A DNA stretch of 64,000 nt, taken from positions 791,719 to 855,718 of the forward strand of contig NZ_LGRA01000021.1 of NCBI RefSeq assembly GCF_003116095.1. The letters run 5' to 3'. Shown piece by piece: positions 30,658 to 39,515 of the stretch (position 1 is its first letter; every line of letters starts with the position of its first letter). Below the pieces are notes generated by a model that was given only the letters and a program-made list of their open reading frames with translations, did no database searches and was not told where the DNA came from. A program made the translations under genes and the position numbers. The DNA comes from Azospirillum sp. TSO35-2 (GTDB taxonomy: Bacteria; Pseudomonadota; Alphaproteobacteria; Azospirillales; Azospirillaceae).

Positions 30658-31734
30658 ATGGGCCAGCCGCGCAGGGGCGTCCTTTTCGGTCTGCTGGCCG
30701 CTGTGCTGGTTGGTTTGGCATCCGTTCCGAACCGCCCGGCCGTTGCGGTCGACGCCGTCGCGGCGGCGGGGGGCGGCGACCGCCCGGTGCTGGCGGAGAT
30801 CGAACGGCGCGGCGTTGTGCGCTGCGGCGTGTCCTTCAACCCCGGCTTCGCCGCCAACGACGATTCGGGGCGCCCGGTCGGCTTCATGGTCGATCTGTGC
30901 CGGGCGCTCGCCGCGGCGGTGCTGGGCAAGGCCGACGCCATCGAGATCCGCCGCATGTCCAAACCGCAGGAGTTCGCCGCCGTCGCCGCCGGGGAGGTCG
31001 ACGTCTCCTTCGCCCAGACCTCCTGGACGCTGACGCGCGACACGACCTACGCCGTCGATTTCGGCCCGCCGGTCTTCCACGATGCGCAGGGGCTGGCGGC
31101 GTGGCGGCTGCCCGATGGCCGCTCGGCCCTGGAAAACGGCGAGCTGACGGTCTGCGTGCCGACCGGCACGACGACGCAGGCCGAGTTGGAATCGCTGATC
31201 GCCCGCGGTCGCCGGCCGTGGAAGCTGCGGATCTATCCCGCCTGGCCCGACGCGCTGGAGGCCTTCCTCGGCCGTGAATGCGGGGCGATCAGCGCCGACC
31301 GCGCCCTGCTGACCACCGCGCTGCACGCGCTGGACACCCCGCGCGACGCGGTGGAGATCGCCGTCCCCCCGGAAGCGACGCGCGAGCCGATCGCGCCGCT
31401 GACCCCGAACAGCGACCGGATGTGGATGGCGGCGGTGCGCTGGACCATGTTCGCGCTGATCCTGGCCGACGACGGCGGCGTCACCGGCGCCAACGCCAAT
31501 TTCCAGCGCATCACCGGCAGCAGCGAGATGCGGCGCCTGCTGTCCGGCCTGCCGGACGTGGCGGCCAAGGCCGGCCTGCGCCCGGACTGGGCCTATCAGG
31601 CGATCGTGCAGGTGGGAAATTACGGCGAGATCTTCGAGCGCAACCTGGGCGCCCACTCGCCCTTCCGGATGGAGCGCGGGGCGAACCGGCCCTGGACCCA
31701 GGGCGGGCTGCTCTACGCCCCGGTGTTCCAGTAG
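30658..31734 (+). CDS. Periplasmic amino acid-type binding protein without transporter
   Basis: 358 aa with a Sec signal peptide (~1-32, ending VAVDA region). It belongs to the extracellular solute-binding family 3, AapJ/general-amino-acid-like: VLAEIERRGVVRCGVSFNPGFA, GFMVDLCRALAAAVLG, EVDVSFAQTSWTLTRD, VPTGTTTQAELESL and IVQVGNYGEIFERNLG near the end. No permease or ATPase gene is near. Instead it faces a TorS-like kinase, so it may present a ligand to that sensor rather than feed transport. The AGGGG before ATG 30658 gives a fair ribosome site. Confidence 0.88.
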   Translation: MGQPRRGVLFGLLAAVLVGLASVPNRPAVAVDAVAAAGGGDRPVLAEIERRGVVRCGVSFNPGFAANDDSGRPVGFMVDLCRALAAAVLGKADAIEIRRMSKPQEFAAVAAGEVDVSFAQTSWTLTRDTTYAVDFGPPVFHDAQGLAAWRLPDGRSALENGELTVCVPTGTTTQAELESLIARGRRPWKLRIYPAWPDALEAFLGRECGAISADRALLTTALHALDTPRDAVEIAVPPEATREPIAPLTPNSDRMWMAAVRWTMFALILADDGGVTGANANFQRITGSSEMRRLLSGLPDVAAKAGLRPDWAYQAIVQVGNYGEIFERNLGAHSPFRMERGANRPWTQGGLLYAPVFQ

Positions 31735-31786
31735 GCGCCCCAGCCTACCCGAACGAACACTGTGGCGAGCGCGATGGAGCGTTGTG

Positions 31787-31808
31787 ACCCCCGACCATGG
31801 TAGGGGGT
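31787..31808. terminator. Near-palindromic hairpin after the binding-protein gene
   Basis: ACCCCC (31787-31792) and GGGGGT (31803-31808) flank a CCATGG core with one mismatch. It lies 53 bp past the binding-protein stop and 126 bp before the MHS start. It may be a terminator without U-run or an operator. Confidence 0.45.
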
Positions 31809-31933
31809 GACACTGATAGTTCGTACACCACACAATCCTCCCGATAACAGAGAGCCGTACTTGGTCATTAGTCCATTCGACCATGAGGCGCGGCTCGCCA
31901 AAAACCTACTGTTCAGATGGGAGGGTGCAGATC

Positions 31934-33652
31934 ATGGCCTACGCGGCTTCGACGGCGGATGCCGTCCGACCGATGACGGGCGAGGAGAAAAAAGTCATTT
32001 TCGCCTCGTCGCTCGGCACCGTGTTCGAATGGTACGATTTCTACCTGTACGGATCGCTCAGCGCGGTGATCGCCAAGCAGTTCTTCTCGGGCGTCAATCC
32101 GACGGCGGCCTTCATCTTCGCGCTGATGGCCTTTGCCGCCGGCTTCGCCGTGCGCCCCTTCGGCGCGCTGGTGTTCGGCCGGCTGGGCGACATGATCGGC
32201 CGCAAATACACCTTCCTGATCACCATCCTGATCATGGGCCTGTCGACCTTCATCGTCGGCATCCTGCCCAACTACGCCTCCATCGGCATCGCCGCCCCGG
32301 TCATCCTGATCGGCCTGCGCCTGCTGCAGGGCTTGGCACTGGGCGGTGAATATGGCGGTGCCGCCACCTATGTGGCGGAGCATGCGCCGCACGGCCGCCG
32401 CGGCAACTACACCTCCTGGATCCAGACCACGGCGACCCTCGGCCTGTTCCTGTCGCTGCTGATCATCCTGGCCTGCCGCGGGGCGATGGCACCGGAGGAC
32501 TTCGACGCCTGGGGCTGGCGCATTCCCTTCCTGATCTCGATCGTGCTGCTGGGCGTGTCGGTGTGGATCCGCCTGATGCTGAACGAATCGCCGGCCTTCA
32601 AGCGGATGAAGGAGGAGGGCAAGCACTCCACCGCCCCGCTGACCGAGTCCTTCGCCCGGTGGAAGAACCTGAAGATCGTGCTGCTCGCCCTGTTCGGCCT
32701 CGTCGCCGGCCAGGCGGTGGTGTGGTACACGGGGCAGTTCTACGCCCTGTTCTTCCTGACCCAGACGCTGAAGGTCGACGCCCAGCCGGCCAACCTGATG
32801 ATCGCCGCGGCGCTGCTGATCGGCACGCCCTTCTTCGTGATCTTCGGCTCGCTCGCCGACCGCATCGGCCGCAAGCCGATCATCATGGCCGGTCTGCTGC
32901 TGGCCTGCCTGACCTACTTCCCGCTGTTCAAGGGCATCACCCACTACGCCAACCCGGCGCTGGAGGAGGCGATCGCCACCGCCCCCGTCGTCGTCGTCGC
33001 CGACCCCAACGAGTGCTCGTTCCAGTTCAACCCGGTCGGCACCAGCCAGTTCACCAGCTCCTGCGACATCGCCAAGAGCGCCCTGGTGAAGCGCGGCATC
33101 CCCTACACCAACGAGGCCGCGCCGGCCGGCACCACCGCCTCGGTCAAGGTCGGCAGCACGGTGATCCCCGGCTATTCAGCGGCCCCGCAGGCCAACACCA
33201 CGGTGTCGCTGGGCCACGCCCCGGCCACCGCCCCCGCCACCCCGGCCGACGCCAAGGCCGCGGGCGCCGCCTTCGACAAGGGTCTGGGCGACGCGCTGAA
33301 GACGGCCAACTACCCGCCGAAGGCCGACCCGGCCCGCATCAACACGCTGATGGTCGTGGCGCTGCTGACGGTGCTGGTCATCTACGTGACGATGGTCTAC
33401 GGCCCGATCGCCGCGATGCTGGTGGAAATGTTCCCGACCCGCATCCGCTACACCTCGATGTCGCTGCCCTACCACATCGGCAACGGCTGGTTCGGCGGCT
33501 TCCTGCCGACGACCTCCTTCGCCATCGTGGCGGCGACCGGCGACATCTACTCCGGCCTCTGGTACCCGATCATCATCGCAGCCGCGACCCTGGTGATCGG
33601 CCTGCTGTTCGTCCGCGAAACCAAGGACGTCGACATCTACCAGCACGATTGA
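31934..33652 (+). CDS. MHS-family (metabolite:H+ symporter) MFS transporter with a large extra loop
   Basis: 572 aa, against about 430-440 for standard KgtP/ShiA-type members. Inner-membrane H+ symport of an organic acid or osmolyte. Signatures: FEWYDFYLYGSLSA in TM1, RPFGALVFGRLGDMIGRKYT, GLRLLQGLALGGEYGGA, SLADRIGRKPIIMAGLL. An insertion of about 120 residues (~350-470) lies between late helices; it is polar, Ala/Pro/Thr-rich, with two cysteines (NECSF, SSCDI) that could form a disulfide in the periplasm. Similar long loops are known in some MHS subgroups. The start at 31934 follows GGGAGGG. Substrate unknown. Confidence 0.92.
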   Translation: MAYAASTADAVRPMTGEEKKVIFASSLGTVFEWYDFYLYGSLSAVIAKQFFSGVNPTAAFIFALMAFAAGFAVRPFGALVFGRLGDMIGRKYTFLITILIMGLSTFIVGILPNYASIGIAAPVILIGLRLLQGLALGGEYGGAATYVAEHAPHGRRGNYTSWIQTTATLGLFLSLLIILACRGAMAPEDFDAWGWRIPFLISIVLLGVSVWIRLMLNESPAFKRMKEEGKHSTAPLTESFARWKNLKIVLLALFGLVAGQAVVWYTGQFYALFFLTQTLKVDAQPANLMIAAALLIGTPFFVIFGSLADRIGRKPIIMAGLLLACLTYFPLFKGITHYANPALEEAIATAPVVVVADPNECSFQFNPVGTSQFTSSCDIAKSALVKRGIPYTNEAAPAGTTASVKVGSTVIPGYSAAPQANTTVSLGHAPATAPATPADAKAAGAAFDKGLGDALKTANYPPKADPARINTLMVVALLTVLVIYVTMVYGPIAAMLVEMFPTRIRYTSMSLPYHIGNGWFGGFLPTTSFAIVAATGDIYSGLWYPIIIAAATLVIGLLFVRETKDVDIYQHD

Positions 33653-33680
33653 AGCCGGCGCTTCCGGGCTGAGACGCAAA

Positions 33681-33708
33681 CGGGCGGAGGGAATGGCCCC
33701 TCCGCCCG
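33681..33708 (+). terminator. Terminator of the MHS transporter gene
   Basis: CGGGCGGAGG (33681-33690) and CCTCCGCCCG (33699-33708) form a perfect 10-bp stem with an 8-base loop, 29 bp after the stop codon; a T-containing tail (TTCCGCGTTTCC) follows. Confidence 0.75.
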
Positions 33709-33714
33709 TTCCGC

Positions 33715-33799
33715 GTTTCCGCTCGGTCTCAGTTTCCGCTCGGTCTCAGTTTCCGCTCGGTCTCAGTTTCCGCTCGGTCTCAGTTTCCGCTCGGTTTCA
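33715..33799. repeat. Five tandem 17-bp repeats ending in the RTX stop codon
   Basis: GTTTCCGCTCGGTCTCA is repeated head to tail at 33715, 33732, 33749, 33766 and 33783; the last copy has one change (T for C at position 14). The final TCA (33797-33799) is the TGA stop of the minus-strand RTX gene, so the array begins exactly at that stop and runs 3' of it. Confidence 0.97.
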
Positions 33800-34978
33800 G
33801 TCGCCGATCGACAGCGCCGCATGCTGCGTGCCGTCGAAGGCCATGGACGCCGTGCCGAGCCCGGTGCTCAACGGGGCGGCGCTGCGGCCCTCCTCGTAGC
33901 CGTGGGTGACGTAATGCGTCGTCGCCGCCTGGAGGTCGTTCCCGAAGGCGGCCTGCAGGTCGGGATAGCGCGCCAGATAGGACTGGGCGTCGAAGACCAG
34001 CGACCGCCCCTCCTGCCGGCCGAACTCGGCGTAATGCAGCGCCGCCGCCGTGGTGTCGGCGCCGAACGCCGCGATCAGGTCGGGGTTGGCCGCCAGATAG
34101 CTCATGGAATCGAAGGCGGTCTGCCGCCCCTCCAACCGGCCGGTCTCGATGTAGTGGCGGGTCGCCTGCGCGGTGTCGGTGCCGAAGGCCGCCACCAGAT
34201 CGGGGTTGTCGGCGAGGTAGCCGGCGGCGTTGAAGCGCAGCGACCGCCCCTCGCTCCAGCCGGTGTTCAGATAATGGCTGAGGGCGGCGTCGCTGTTGGT
34301 GCCGAAGGCGGCGGCCAGATCGGTGTTGGCCGCCAGATAGGACAGCGGGTCGAACACCGGCGCGCTGGCGCTGGCCACGGTCTGGTCGGTGTAGCGGATG
34401 AACTCCACGTCGCGCAGCCGGTCGTACCCGCCGCCGTCAACCACATAGACGGAGCCGTCGTACGCGATGGCGCCGCTGCCGCCCAGCGCCGCGTGGCGTT
34501 CCACCGTGTCGTTGCCGGCGCCGCCGTCGATGACGTTCACCCCGGTGCCGCCGTCGAGCAGGTCGTCCCCGCCGGCGCCGTTGATGGTGTCGTTGCCGGC
34601 ATAGCCCCGCAAGGTGTCGTTGAAATCCGAACCCAGGAGCAGGTCGTTGCCGGCCATGATCGCGCCCCGCACCTCCTCCGCGCTGGTGCCGCTGGCGGCC
34701 CAGCCGAGGACGGTCGACACCGGCAGGTTCAGATCGCCGACCGCGAAGTTGAGGTCGGTCCCGGAGACGTCGCGGACCCCGGTCAGCGTGCCGCCGGCCA
34801 GCGTCGTTCCGGTCACGTCGTAGGTGAACTGGCCCTGAAATTCAGTGTGATGGCCACCGCCGTAATCGACGACGATCTGGTCTGCCGTCGCCTGGGCGAC
34901 CGTGCCGCCCCGAATGTCCGTGACCCCGATCGCGTCCGTGTTCAGGCCATGCTGGGAACCAGCCGTGAGCGCTACCAT
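33797..34978 (-). CDS. RTX-type calcium-binding repeat protein with four 40-residue repeats
   Basis: 393 aa, acidic, no N-terminal signal. Residues ~125-160 have the calcium nonapeptides (GNDTINGAGGDDLLDGG, GGAGNDTVE). Residues ~209-368 are four tandem 40-residue units of the form F-x4-YLAxNPDLxAAFG, then HY and EGRS: units begin FDPLSYL, FNAAGYL, FDSMSYL, FDAQSYL. No enzymatic domain is visible. RTX proteins leave by type I secretion through a C-terminal signal; no secretion genes are nearby. GGAGGGG lies four bases before the ATG at 34978. A surface or matrix role is likely, the exact function unknown. Confidence 0.88.
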   Translation of the reverse strand: MVALTAGSQHGLNTDAIGVTDIRGGTVAQATADQIVVDYGGGHHTEFQGQFTYDVTGTTLAGGTLTGVRDVSGTDLNFAVGDLNLPVSTVLGWAASGTSAEEVRGAIMAGNDLLLGSDFNDTLRGYAGNDTINGAGGDDLLDGGTGVNVIDGGAGNDTVERHAALGGSGAIAYDGSVYVVDGGGYDRLRDVEFIRYTDQTVASASAPVFDPLSYLAANTDLAAAFGTNSDAALSHYLNTGWSEGRSLRFNAAGYLADNPDLVAAFGTDTAQATRHYIETGRLEGRQTAFDSMSYLAANPDLIAAFGADTTAAALHYAEFGRQEGRSLVFDAQSYLARYPDLQAAFGNDLQAATTHYVTHGYEEGRSAAPLSTGLGTASMAFDGTQHAALSIGD

Positions 34979-35218
34979 TCGACCCCTCCATAGCTTCTGC
35001 TTGTCCGCCCCTCGGGCTGTGGAGCCCGATGCACGAACAGCGCGGCGGGCCGAACGTTGCCTGCCGACCGGTTCCACCTTTCGTGGTTGACTGAAGGGGG
35101 AATGGCGGAGGCCCGGTCCCGGCGGGCTCCCCCTTGCTTCCATCCCCACCGGGGAGGCGGTTGTGCTACGCTCACGACCCAGGGGAGAAGAAATCCGAAA
35201 AGGGATGCGAAAAGCCCG

Positions 35219-38200
35219 ATGGAAAGCTGGTTCATCGTCGCCGCGTCGCTGGCCTACCTGCTGTCGCTGTTCGCCATCGCCTGGTACGGCGACCGCACCG
35301 GCGGCAATGGCGGGGAACGCCGCACGCCCTGGCTCTACGCGCTGAGCTTCGGGGTCTACTGCACCTCGTGGACCTTCTACGGCGCGGTCGGGCGGGCGGC
35401 GACGGGCGGCTTCTATTTCCTGCCGATCTACATCGGACCGATCCTGATGATCGGGCTGGGCTGGCCGATCCTGGCCCGCATCGTCCGCGTCGCCAAGGCG
35501 GAGAACGTCGTCTCCATCTCCGACTTCCTGTCGGCCCGCTACGGCAAGAGCCGCAGTCTGGCGGCGCTGGTCACCATCGCCGCGGTGATCGGGCTGCTGC
35601 CCTACATCGCCCTGCAACTGAAGGCGATCAGCGTCAGTTTCGAGATTCTGGCCGGCGCCTCGCTCGGCGCCGACGTCAACCAGCTGCCCGGCGGCACCGC
35701 CCTGCTGGCCGCGCTACTGATGGCCGCCTTCGCCATCCTGTTCGGCGTGCGCAACGTGTCGGCCAACGAACACCACCGCGGGCTGATGATGGCGATCGCC
35801 GCGGAATCGGTGGTGAAGCTGGCCGCCGCCCTGGGGGTGGGCGGCGCCATCGCCGTCGCCGTCTTCGGCGACCCCGGCACCTTCGTCGACGCCGCCGCCC
35901 GGCATCCCGGATTCCTGGAGCTGATGAGCCTGGGCAACATCGGCGCCGACTGGTGGGTCGCCTGCATCCTGTCGGCGCTGGCCATCCTGTGCCTGCCGCG
36001 CCAGTTCCACGTCGCGGTGGTGGAGAACACCCATGGCGGGGACGTGCGGTCGTCGGCCCGGCTGTTCCCGGCCTATCTGGTCGCCATCAACCTGTTCGTG
36101 CTGCCGGTGGCGCTGGCCGGGCTGATGCTGTTCCCGGACGGGGCGACCAACGCCGACACCTTCATGGTGTCGATCCCGCTGAGCCAGGGCTGGCCCGGGC
36201 TGGCGCTGATCGCCTTCATCGGCGGGCTGTCGGCGGCGACCAGCATGATCCTGGTCGAGATGGTGGCGCTCAGCACCATGATCTGCAACGACATCGCCGT
36301 TCCCCTGCTGATGGCGCTGCGGCCGGAGGACCGGCGGCTGCGCGACGACCCGGCGGCGACCCTGCTGCTGGTGCGGCGGTCGGCGGTGATCGTGCTGGTG
36401 CTGCTGTCCTACGGCTGCTACCGCCTGATCGGCCCGGCCTTCCCGCTGGCGACCATCGGCATGATGAGCTTCACCGCGGTGTCCCAGTTCGCCCCCGCCC
36501 TGCTCGGCGGCCTGGTGTGGAGCCGCGCCAGCCGCACCGGCGCCTTCGCCGGGATCTGCGCCGGTTTCGTCGGCTGGGCCTACACCATGCTGCTGCCGTC
36601 CTTCGCCGACGCCGGCTGGCTGGCGTCCAGCGCGCTGCGCGAGGGGCCGTTCGGCCTGACCGGCCTCAGCCCGGTGGCGCTGGCCGGCATCGCCGGCATC
36701 GACCCGCTGACCAACGCCGCGCTGTGGAGCCTGGGACCGAACATCCTGCTGTTCGTGGTGATCTCGCTGCTGACCCGGCCGTCGACGCTGGAGCGCCAGC
36801 AGGCCGCCCGTTTCATCAGTCTGCGCCGCGCCACCGACGGCGACCATCACGGGCCGCGCGGCGCCACGCTGGCCGACCTGCATGATCTGGCGGTGCGCTA
36901 TGTCGGGCAGGCGCGCGCCGACGCCGCCTTCCGCCGCTTCACCGGGGTGCAGGACGGCGACCTGCGCACCGCCCTGCTGACCCGCACCGACGGCGAGGCG
37001 ATCCAGCTGACCGAGCGGCTGCTGGCCGGCGCCGTCGGCTCCGCCTCGGCGCGCGTGGTGGTGGCCGGGCTGCTGTCCGACCGGCGGCTGTCGCGCACCG
37101 ACGCCCGCTCGATCATCGACGAGGCGTCGCGCGCCATCCTGAAGCAGCACGAGCTGCTGCGCGCCACCGTGGAGAATGTCCCCCAGGGCATCGCCGTGTT
37201 CGACGAGGACTGGCGCGTCGCCACCTGGAACAACCAGTTCCTGGTGCTGCTCGACCTGCCCGACGGCTTCGTCCAGGTCGGCACCTCGCTGGAGGACATC
37301 GTCGGGCTGATCGACCGCCGCGGCGAGTATGGCCACAACGGCGAGATCGAGACGCTGCTCGCCCGCCGCTCCGACCCGCGGCGGCGCAACCGGCCCGACG
37401 TCTACGAGCGGGTGCGGCCCGACGGCACCGTGCTGGAGATCGCCACCAACCCGATGCCGGGCAGTGGCTTCGTCGCCGTCTACACCGACGTCACCGAACG
37501 CCACCGCGCCGCCGCCGCCCTGCGCGAAGCCAACGAATCGCTGGAACGCCGCATCGCCGAGCGCACCCACGCCCTGTCCGAAGCGAAGGCCGAGGCGGAA
37601 CGCGCCAACCGTGGCAAGACCCGCTTCCTGGCTGCCGCCAGCCACGACCTGCTGCAGCCGCTGCACGCCGCCCGCCTGTTCCTGTCCGCCCTGTCGGAGC
37701 GCAACGGCGACAGCGCCATCCGCCAGATCGACGCCTCGCTGCGGTCGGTGGAGCAGATCCTGGGCGACCTGCTGGACGTGTCGAAGATCGACAGCGGCGT
37801 GGTGAAGCCGAACCCGGTGCCGATGCGCATCGACGAGCTGCTGAAGCCGCTGGGCGAGGAGTTCACCGTGCTGGCCAGCCGCCACGGGCTGGCGCTGCGC
37901 GTGGTGGAGTGTTCGGCCACGGTGCGCAGCGACCCGACGCTGCTGCGGCGCATCCTGCAGAACTACCTTGCCAACGCGGTGCGCTACACCCGCACCGGCC
38001 GCATCCTGCTGGGCTGCCGGCGGCGGGGAAACTTCCTGTCGATCGAGGTGTGGGACACCGGCCCCGGCATCCCCGAGCACAAGGTGCCGGAGATCTTCAT
38101 CGAGTTCCGCCAGCTCGACAACGACGCCAACGAGCGCGGCAAGGGGCTGGGCCTCGGCCTCGCCATCGTCGAGCGTCTGGCCGGCATCCTCGGCCACACC

Positions 38201-38698
38201 GTGCAGGTGCGCTCCACCGTCGGGCGGGGCAGCGCCTTTTCGGTGCTGGTGCCGCTGACCGACGAGCCGGTCGCCGCCCGTGCCGTGGTGGTGCGCCCGC
38301 GCGTGCGCGACCTGCGCGGTGTGCTGGTGCTGTGCCTGGAAAACGAACCCGCCATCGCGCGGGCGACCGAGGATCTGCTGTCGAGCTGGTCCTGCCGCGT
38401 CATCACCGCCGCCGTCCCGGAACTGGCGCTCGCCAGCCTGAACGGCGAAATCCCCGACGTGATCCTGACCGACTACCACCTCGACCGCAGCCTGACCGGC
38501 GTGGAAGCGCTGCGGACATTGCGCGCGACGCTGGGCAGCGAGATCCCGGCGGCCGTGGTCACGGCGGATCGCGACCCGTCGGTGCGCGAGGACATCGAGG
38601 CGGCGGGCTGCCGGCTGCTCTACAAACCGGTGCGTCCGGGCGCGCTGCGGGCGCTGCTGGGGCAGTTGCTGACGGAGGGGCAGCGGATGGCGGGGTGA
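35219..38698 (+). CDS. CrbS-like sensor: Na+/solute symporter domain fused to hybrid histidine kinase
   Basis: 1159 aa. Residues 1-~500 form a sodium:solute symporter-like membrane domain with about 13 helices (SFGVYCTSWTFYGAVGRAA, FLPIYIGPILMIGLGWP, LPRQFHVAVVENTHGGDVR). Then come a linker (~500-640), a PAS domain (~645-755; GIAVFDEDWRVATWNNQFL), a coiled coil, HisKA with the His in AAASHDLLQPLHAARLF (~806), HATPase (LANAVRYTRTG, KGLGLGLAIVERL) and a C-terminal receiver (LTDYHLDRSLTG, ~1084). This is the architecture of CrbS/MxtR sensors that, with a LuxR-type partner, control acetate use in other proteobacteria. The partner gene is convergent at 38742. Start at 35219 follows AGGGA at a long distance, so it is somewhat uncertain. 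Confidence 0.9.
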   Translation: MESWFIVAASLAYLLSLFAIAWYGDRTGGNGGERRTPWLYALSFGVYCTSWTFYGAVGRAATGGFYFLPIYIGPILMIGLGWPILARIVRVAKAENVVSISDFLSARYGKSRSLAALVTIAAVIGLLPYIALQLKAISVSFEILAGASLGADVNQLPGGTALLAALLMAAFAILFGVRNVSANEHHRGLMMAIAAESVVKLAAALGVGGAIAVAVFGDPGTFVDAAARHPGFLELMSLGNIGADWWVACILSALAILCLPRQFHVAVVENTHGGDVRSSARLFPAYLVAINLFVLPVALAGLMLFPDGATNADTFMVSIPLSQGWPGLALIAFIGGLSAATSMILVEMVALSTMICNDIAVPLLMALRPEDRRLRDDPAATLLLVRRSAVIVLVLLSYGCYRLIGPAFPLATIGMMSFTAVSQFAPALLGGLVWSRASRTGAFAGICAGFVGWAYTMLLPSFADAGWLASSALREGPFGLTGLSPVALAGIAGIDPLTNAALWSLGPNILLFVVISLLTRPSTLERQQAARFISLRRATDGDHHGPRGATLADLHDLAVRYVGQARADAAFRRFTGVQDGDLRTALLTRTDGEAIQLTERLLAGAVGSASARVVVAGLLSDRRLSRTDARSIIDEASRAILKQHELLRATVENVPQGIAVFDEDWRVATWNNQFLVLLDLPDGFVQVGTSLEDIVGLIDRRGEYGHNGEIETLLARRSDPRRRNRPDVYERVRPDGTVLEIATNPMPGSGFVAVYTDVTERHRAAAALREANESLERRIAERTHALSEAKAEAERANRGKTRFLAAASHDLLQPLHAARLFLSALSERNGDSAIRQIDASLRSVEQILGDLLDVSKIDSGVVKPNPVPMRIDELLKPLGEEFTVLASRHGLALRVVECSATVRSDPTLLRRILQNYLANAVRYTRTGRILLGCRRRGNFLSIEVWDTGPGIPEHKVPEIFIEFRQLDNDANERGKGLGLGLAIVERLAGILGHTVQVRSTVGRGSAFSVLVPLTDEPVAARAVVVRPRVRDLRGVLVLCLENEPAIARATEDLLSSWSCRVITAAVPELALASLNGEIPDVILTDYHLDRSLTGVEALRTLRATLGSEIPAAVVTADRDPSVREDIEAAGCRLLYKPVRPGALRALLGQLLTEGQRMAG

Positions 38699-38741
38699 GA
38701 GTGCCCCTTCTCCGTCCGCAGAGGATGAGCGTCGGGGAGTG

Positions 38742-39392
38742 TCACTCCACCGGCGGCGGTGGCACCGAGGACAGCGCCAGCTGGCTCGCCAGCACCGCGG
38801 CCTGCGTCCGGGTCAGCACACCCAGCTTGCGCAGGATCGTGGTGACGTGCGCCTTCACCGTCGTTTCGGCGACGTTCATTTCGTAGGCGATCTGCTTGTT
38901 CAGCTTGCCCTCGGCGATGCCGGCCAGGACGCGGAGCTGCTGCGGGGTCAGGGTGGCGGCGCGTTTGGCCGGGTCGGGCGCGTCGACCTCCGCGCCGGCG
39001 TTGATCTCGGGCAGCCAGAGCTGGCCGTCCAGCACCACGTTGATCGCCTCGATGATCTGGGTGTTGGGGGCGGATTTCGGCACGAAGCCGGAGGCACCGT
39101 AGTCGATGGCGCGCTGGATCGTCACCGCGTCCTCCGACGCCGAGACGACGATCACCGGGATCGCCGGGTGTTCGGACCGCAGCATCATCAGGCCGATCAG
39201 GCCGCTCATCCCCGGCATGTGCAGGTCGAGCAGGATGACGTCGGGCGGCTCCCCGGTGTCCAGCAGCGGCTTGATCTGCTCGAACCGCGACGCCTCCAGG
39301 ATGACGGAGCCGGGCATCGCCTGACCAATGGTCTGGGCCAGCGCGGTGCGCATCAGGGGGTGGTCGTCGGCGATCAAAATGCGGTGGGACAT
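38742..39392 (-). CDS. CrbR-like LuxR/NarL-family response regulator
   Basis: 216 aa. Receiver (1-~125) with phospho-acceptor Asp in VILLDLHMPGMSG (~57) and the Thr/Ser-Lys pair in VSASEDA and FVPKSAPN; LuxR HTH (~145-205) with LTPQQLRVLAGIAEGKLNKQIA and VAETTVKAHVTTIL. It converges on the symporter-kinase gene, 43 bp apart, and is very likely its output partner. By analogy with CrbR/ErdR it would activate acetyl-CoA synthetase and related genes; no acs gene is in the window. The start at 39392 (MSHRILIADDHP) matches the family N-terminus. Confidence 0.92.
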   Translation of the reverse strand: MSHRILIADDHPLMRTALAQTIGQAMPGSVILEASRFEQIKPLLDTGEPPDVILLDLHMPGMSGLIGLMMLRSEHPAIPVIVVSASEDAVTIQRAIDYGASGFVPKSAPNTQIIEAINVVLDGQLWLPEINAGAEVDAPDPAKRAATLTPQQLRVLAGIAEGKLNKQIAYEMNVAETTVKAHVTTILRKLGVLTRTQAAVLASQLALSSVPPPPVE

Positions 39393-39515
39393 GGACAATC
39401 CGGAATTAAAATTATTCCAACAGTATCCCCTCTGGGACGCCGGTTGACAACAGCGCCCAATGCCGCGCGACAACCTTTCCGCCAATCGTTCCGGTGCCCC
39501 GTCCGGCGGGCCGCC

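Noticed and set aside
30561..31043. Extension of the TorS-like kinase by 161 codons
   Set aside because: It is antisense to the signal peptide and first half of the binding protein and precedes the first TM helix with no domain.
33715..33799. CRISPR array
   Set aside because: The 17-bp units are directly tandem with no spacers, and no cas genes are present.
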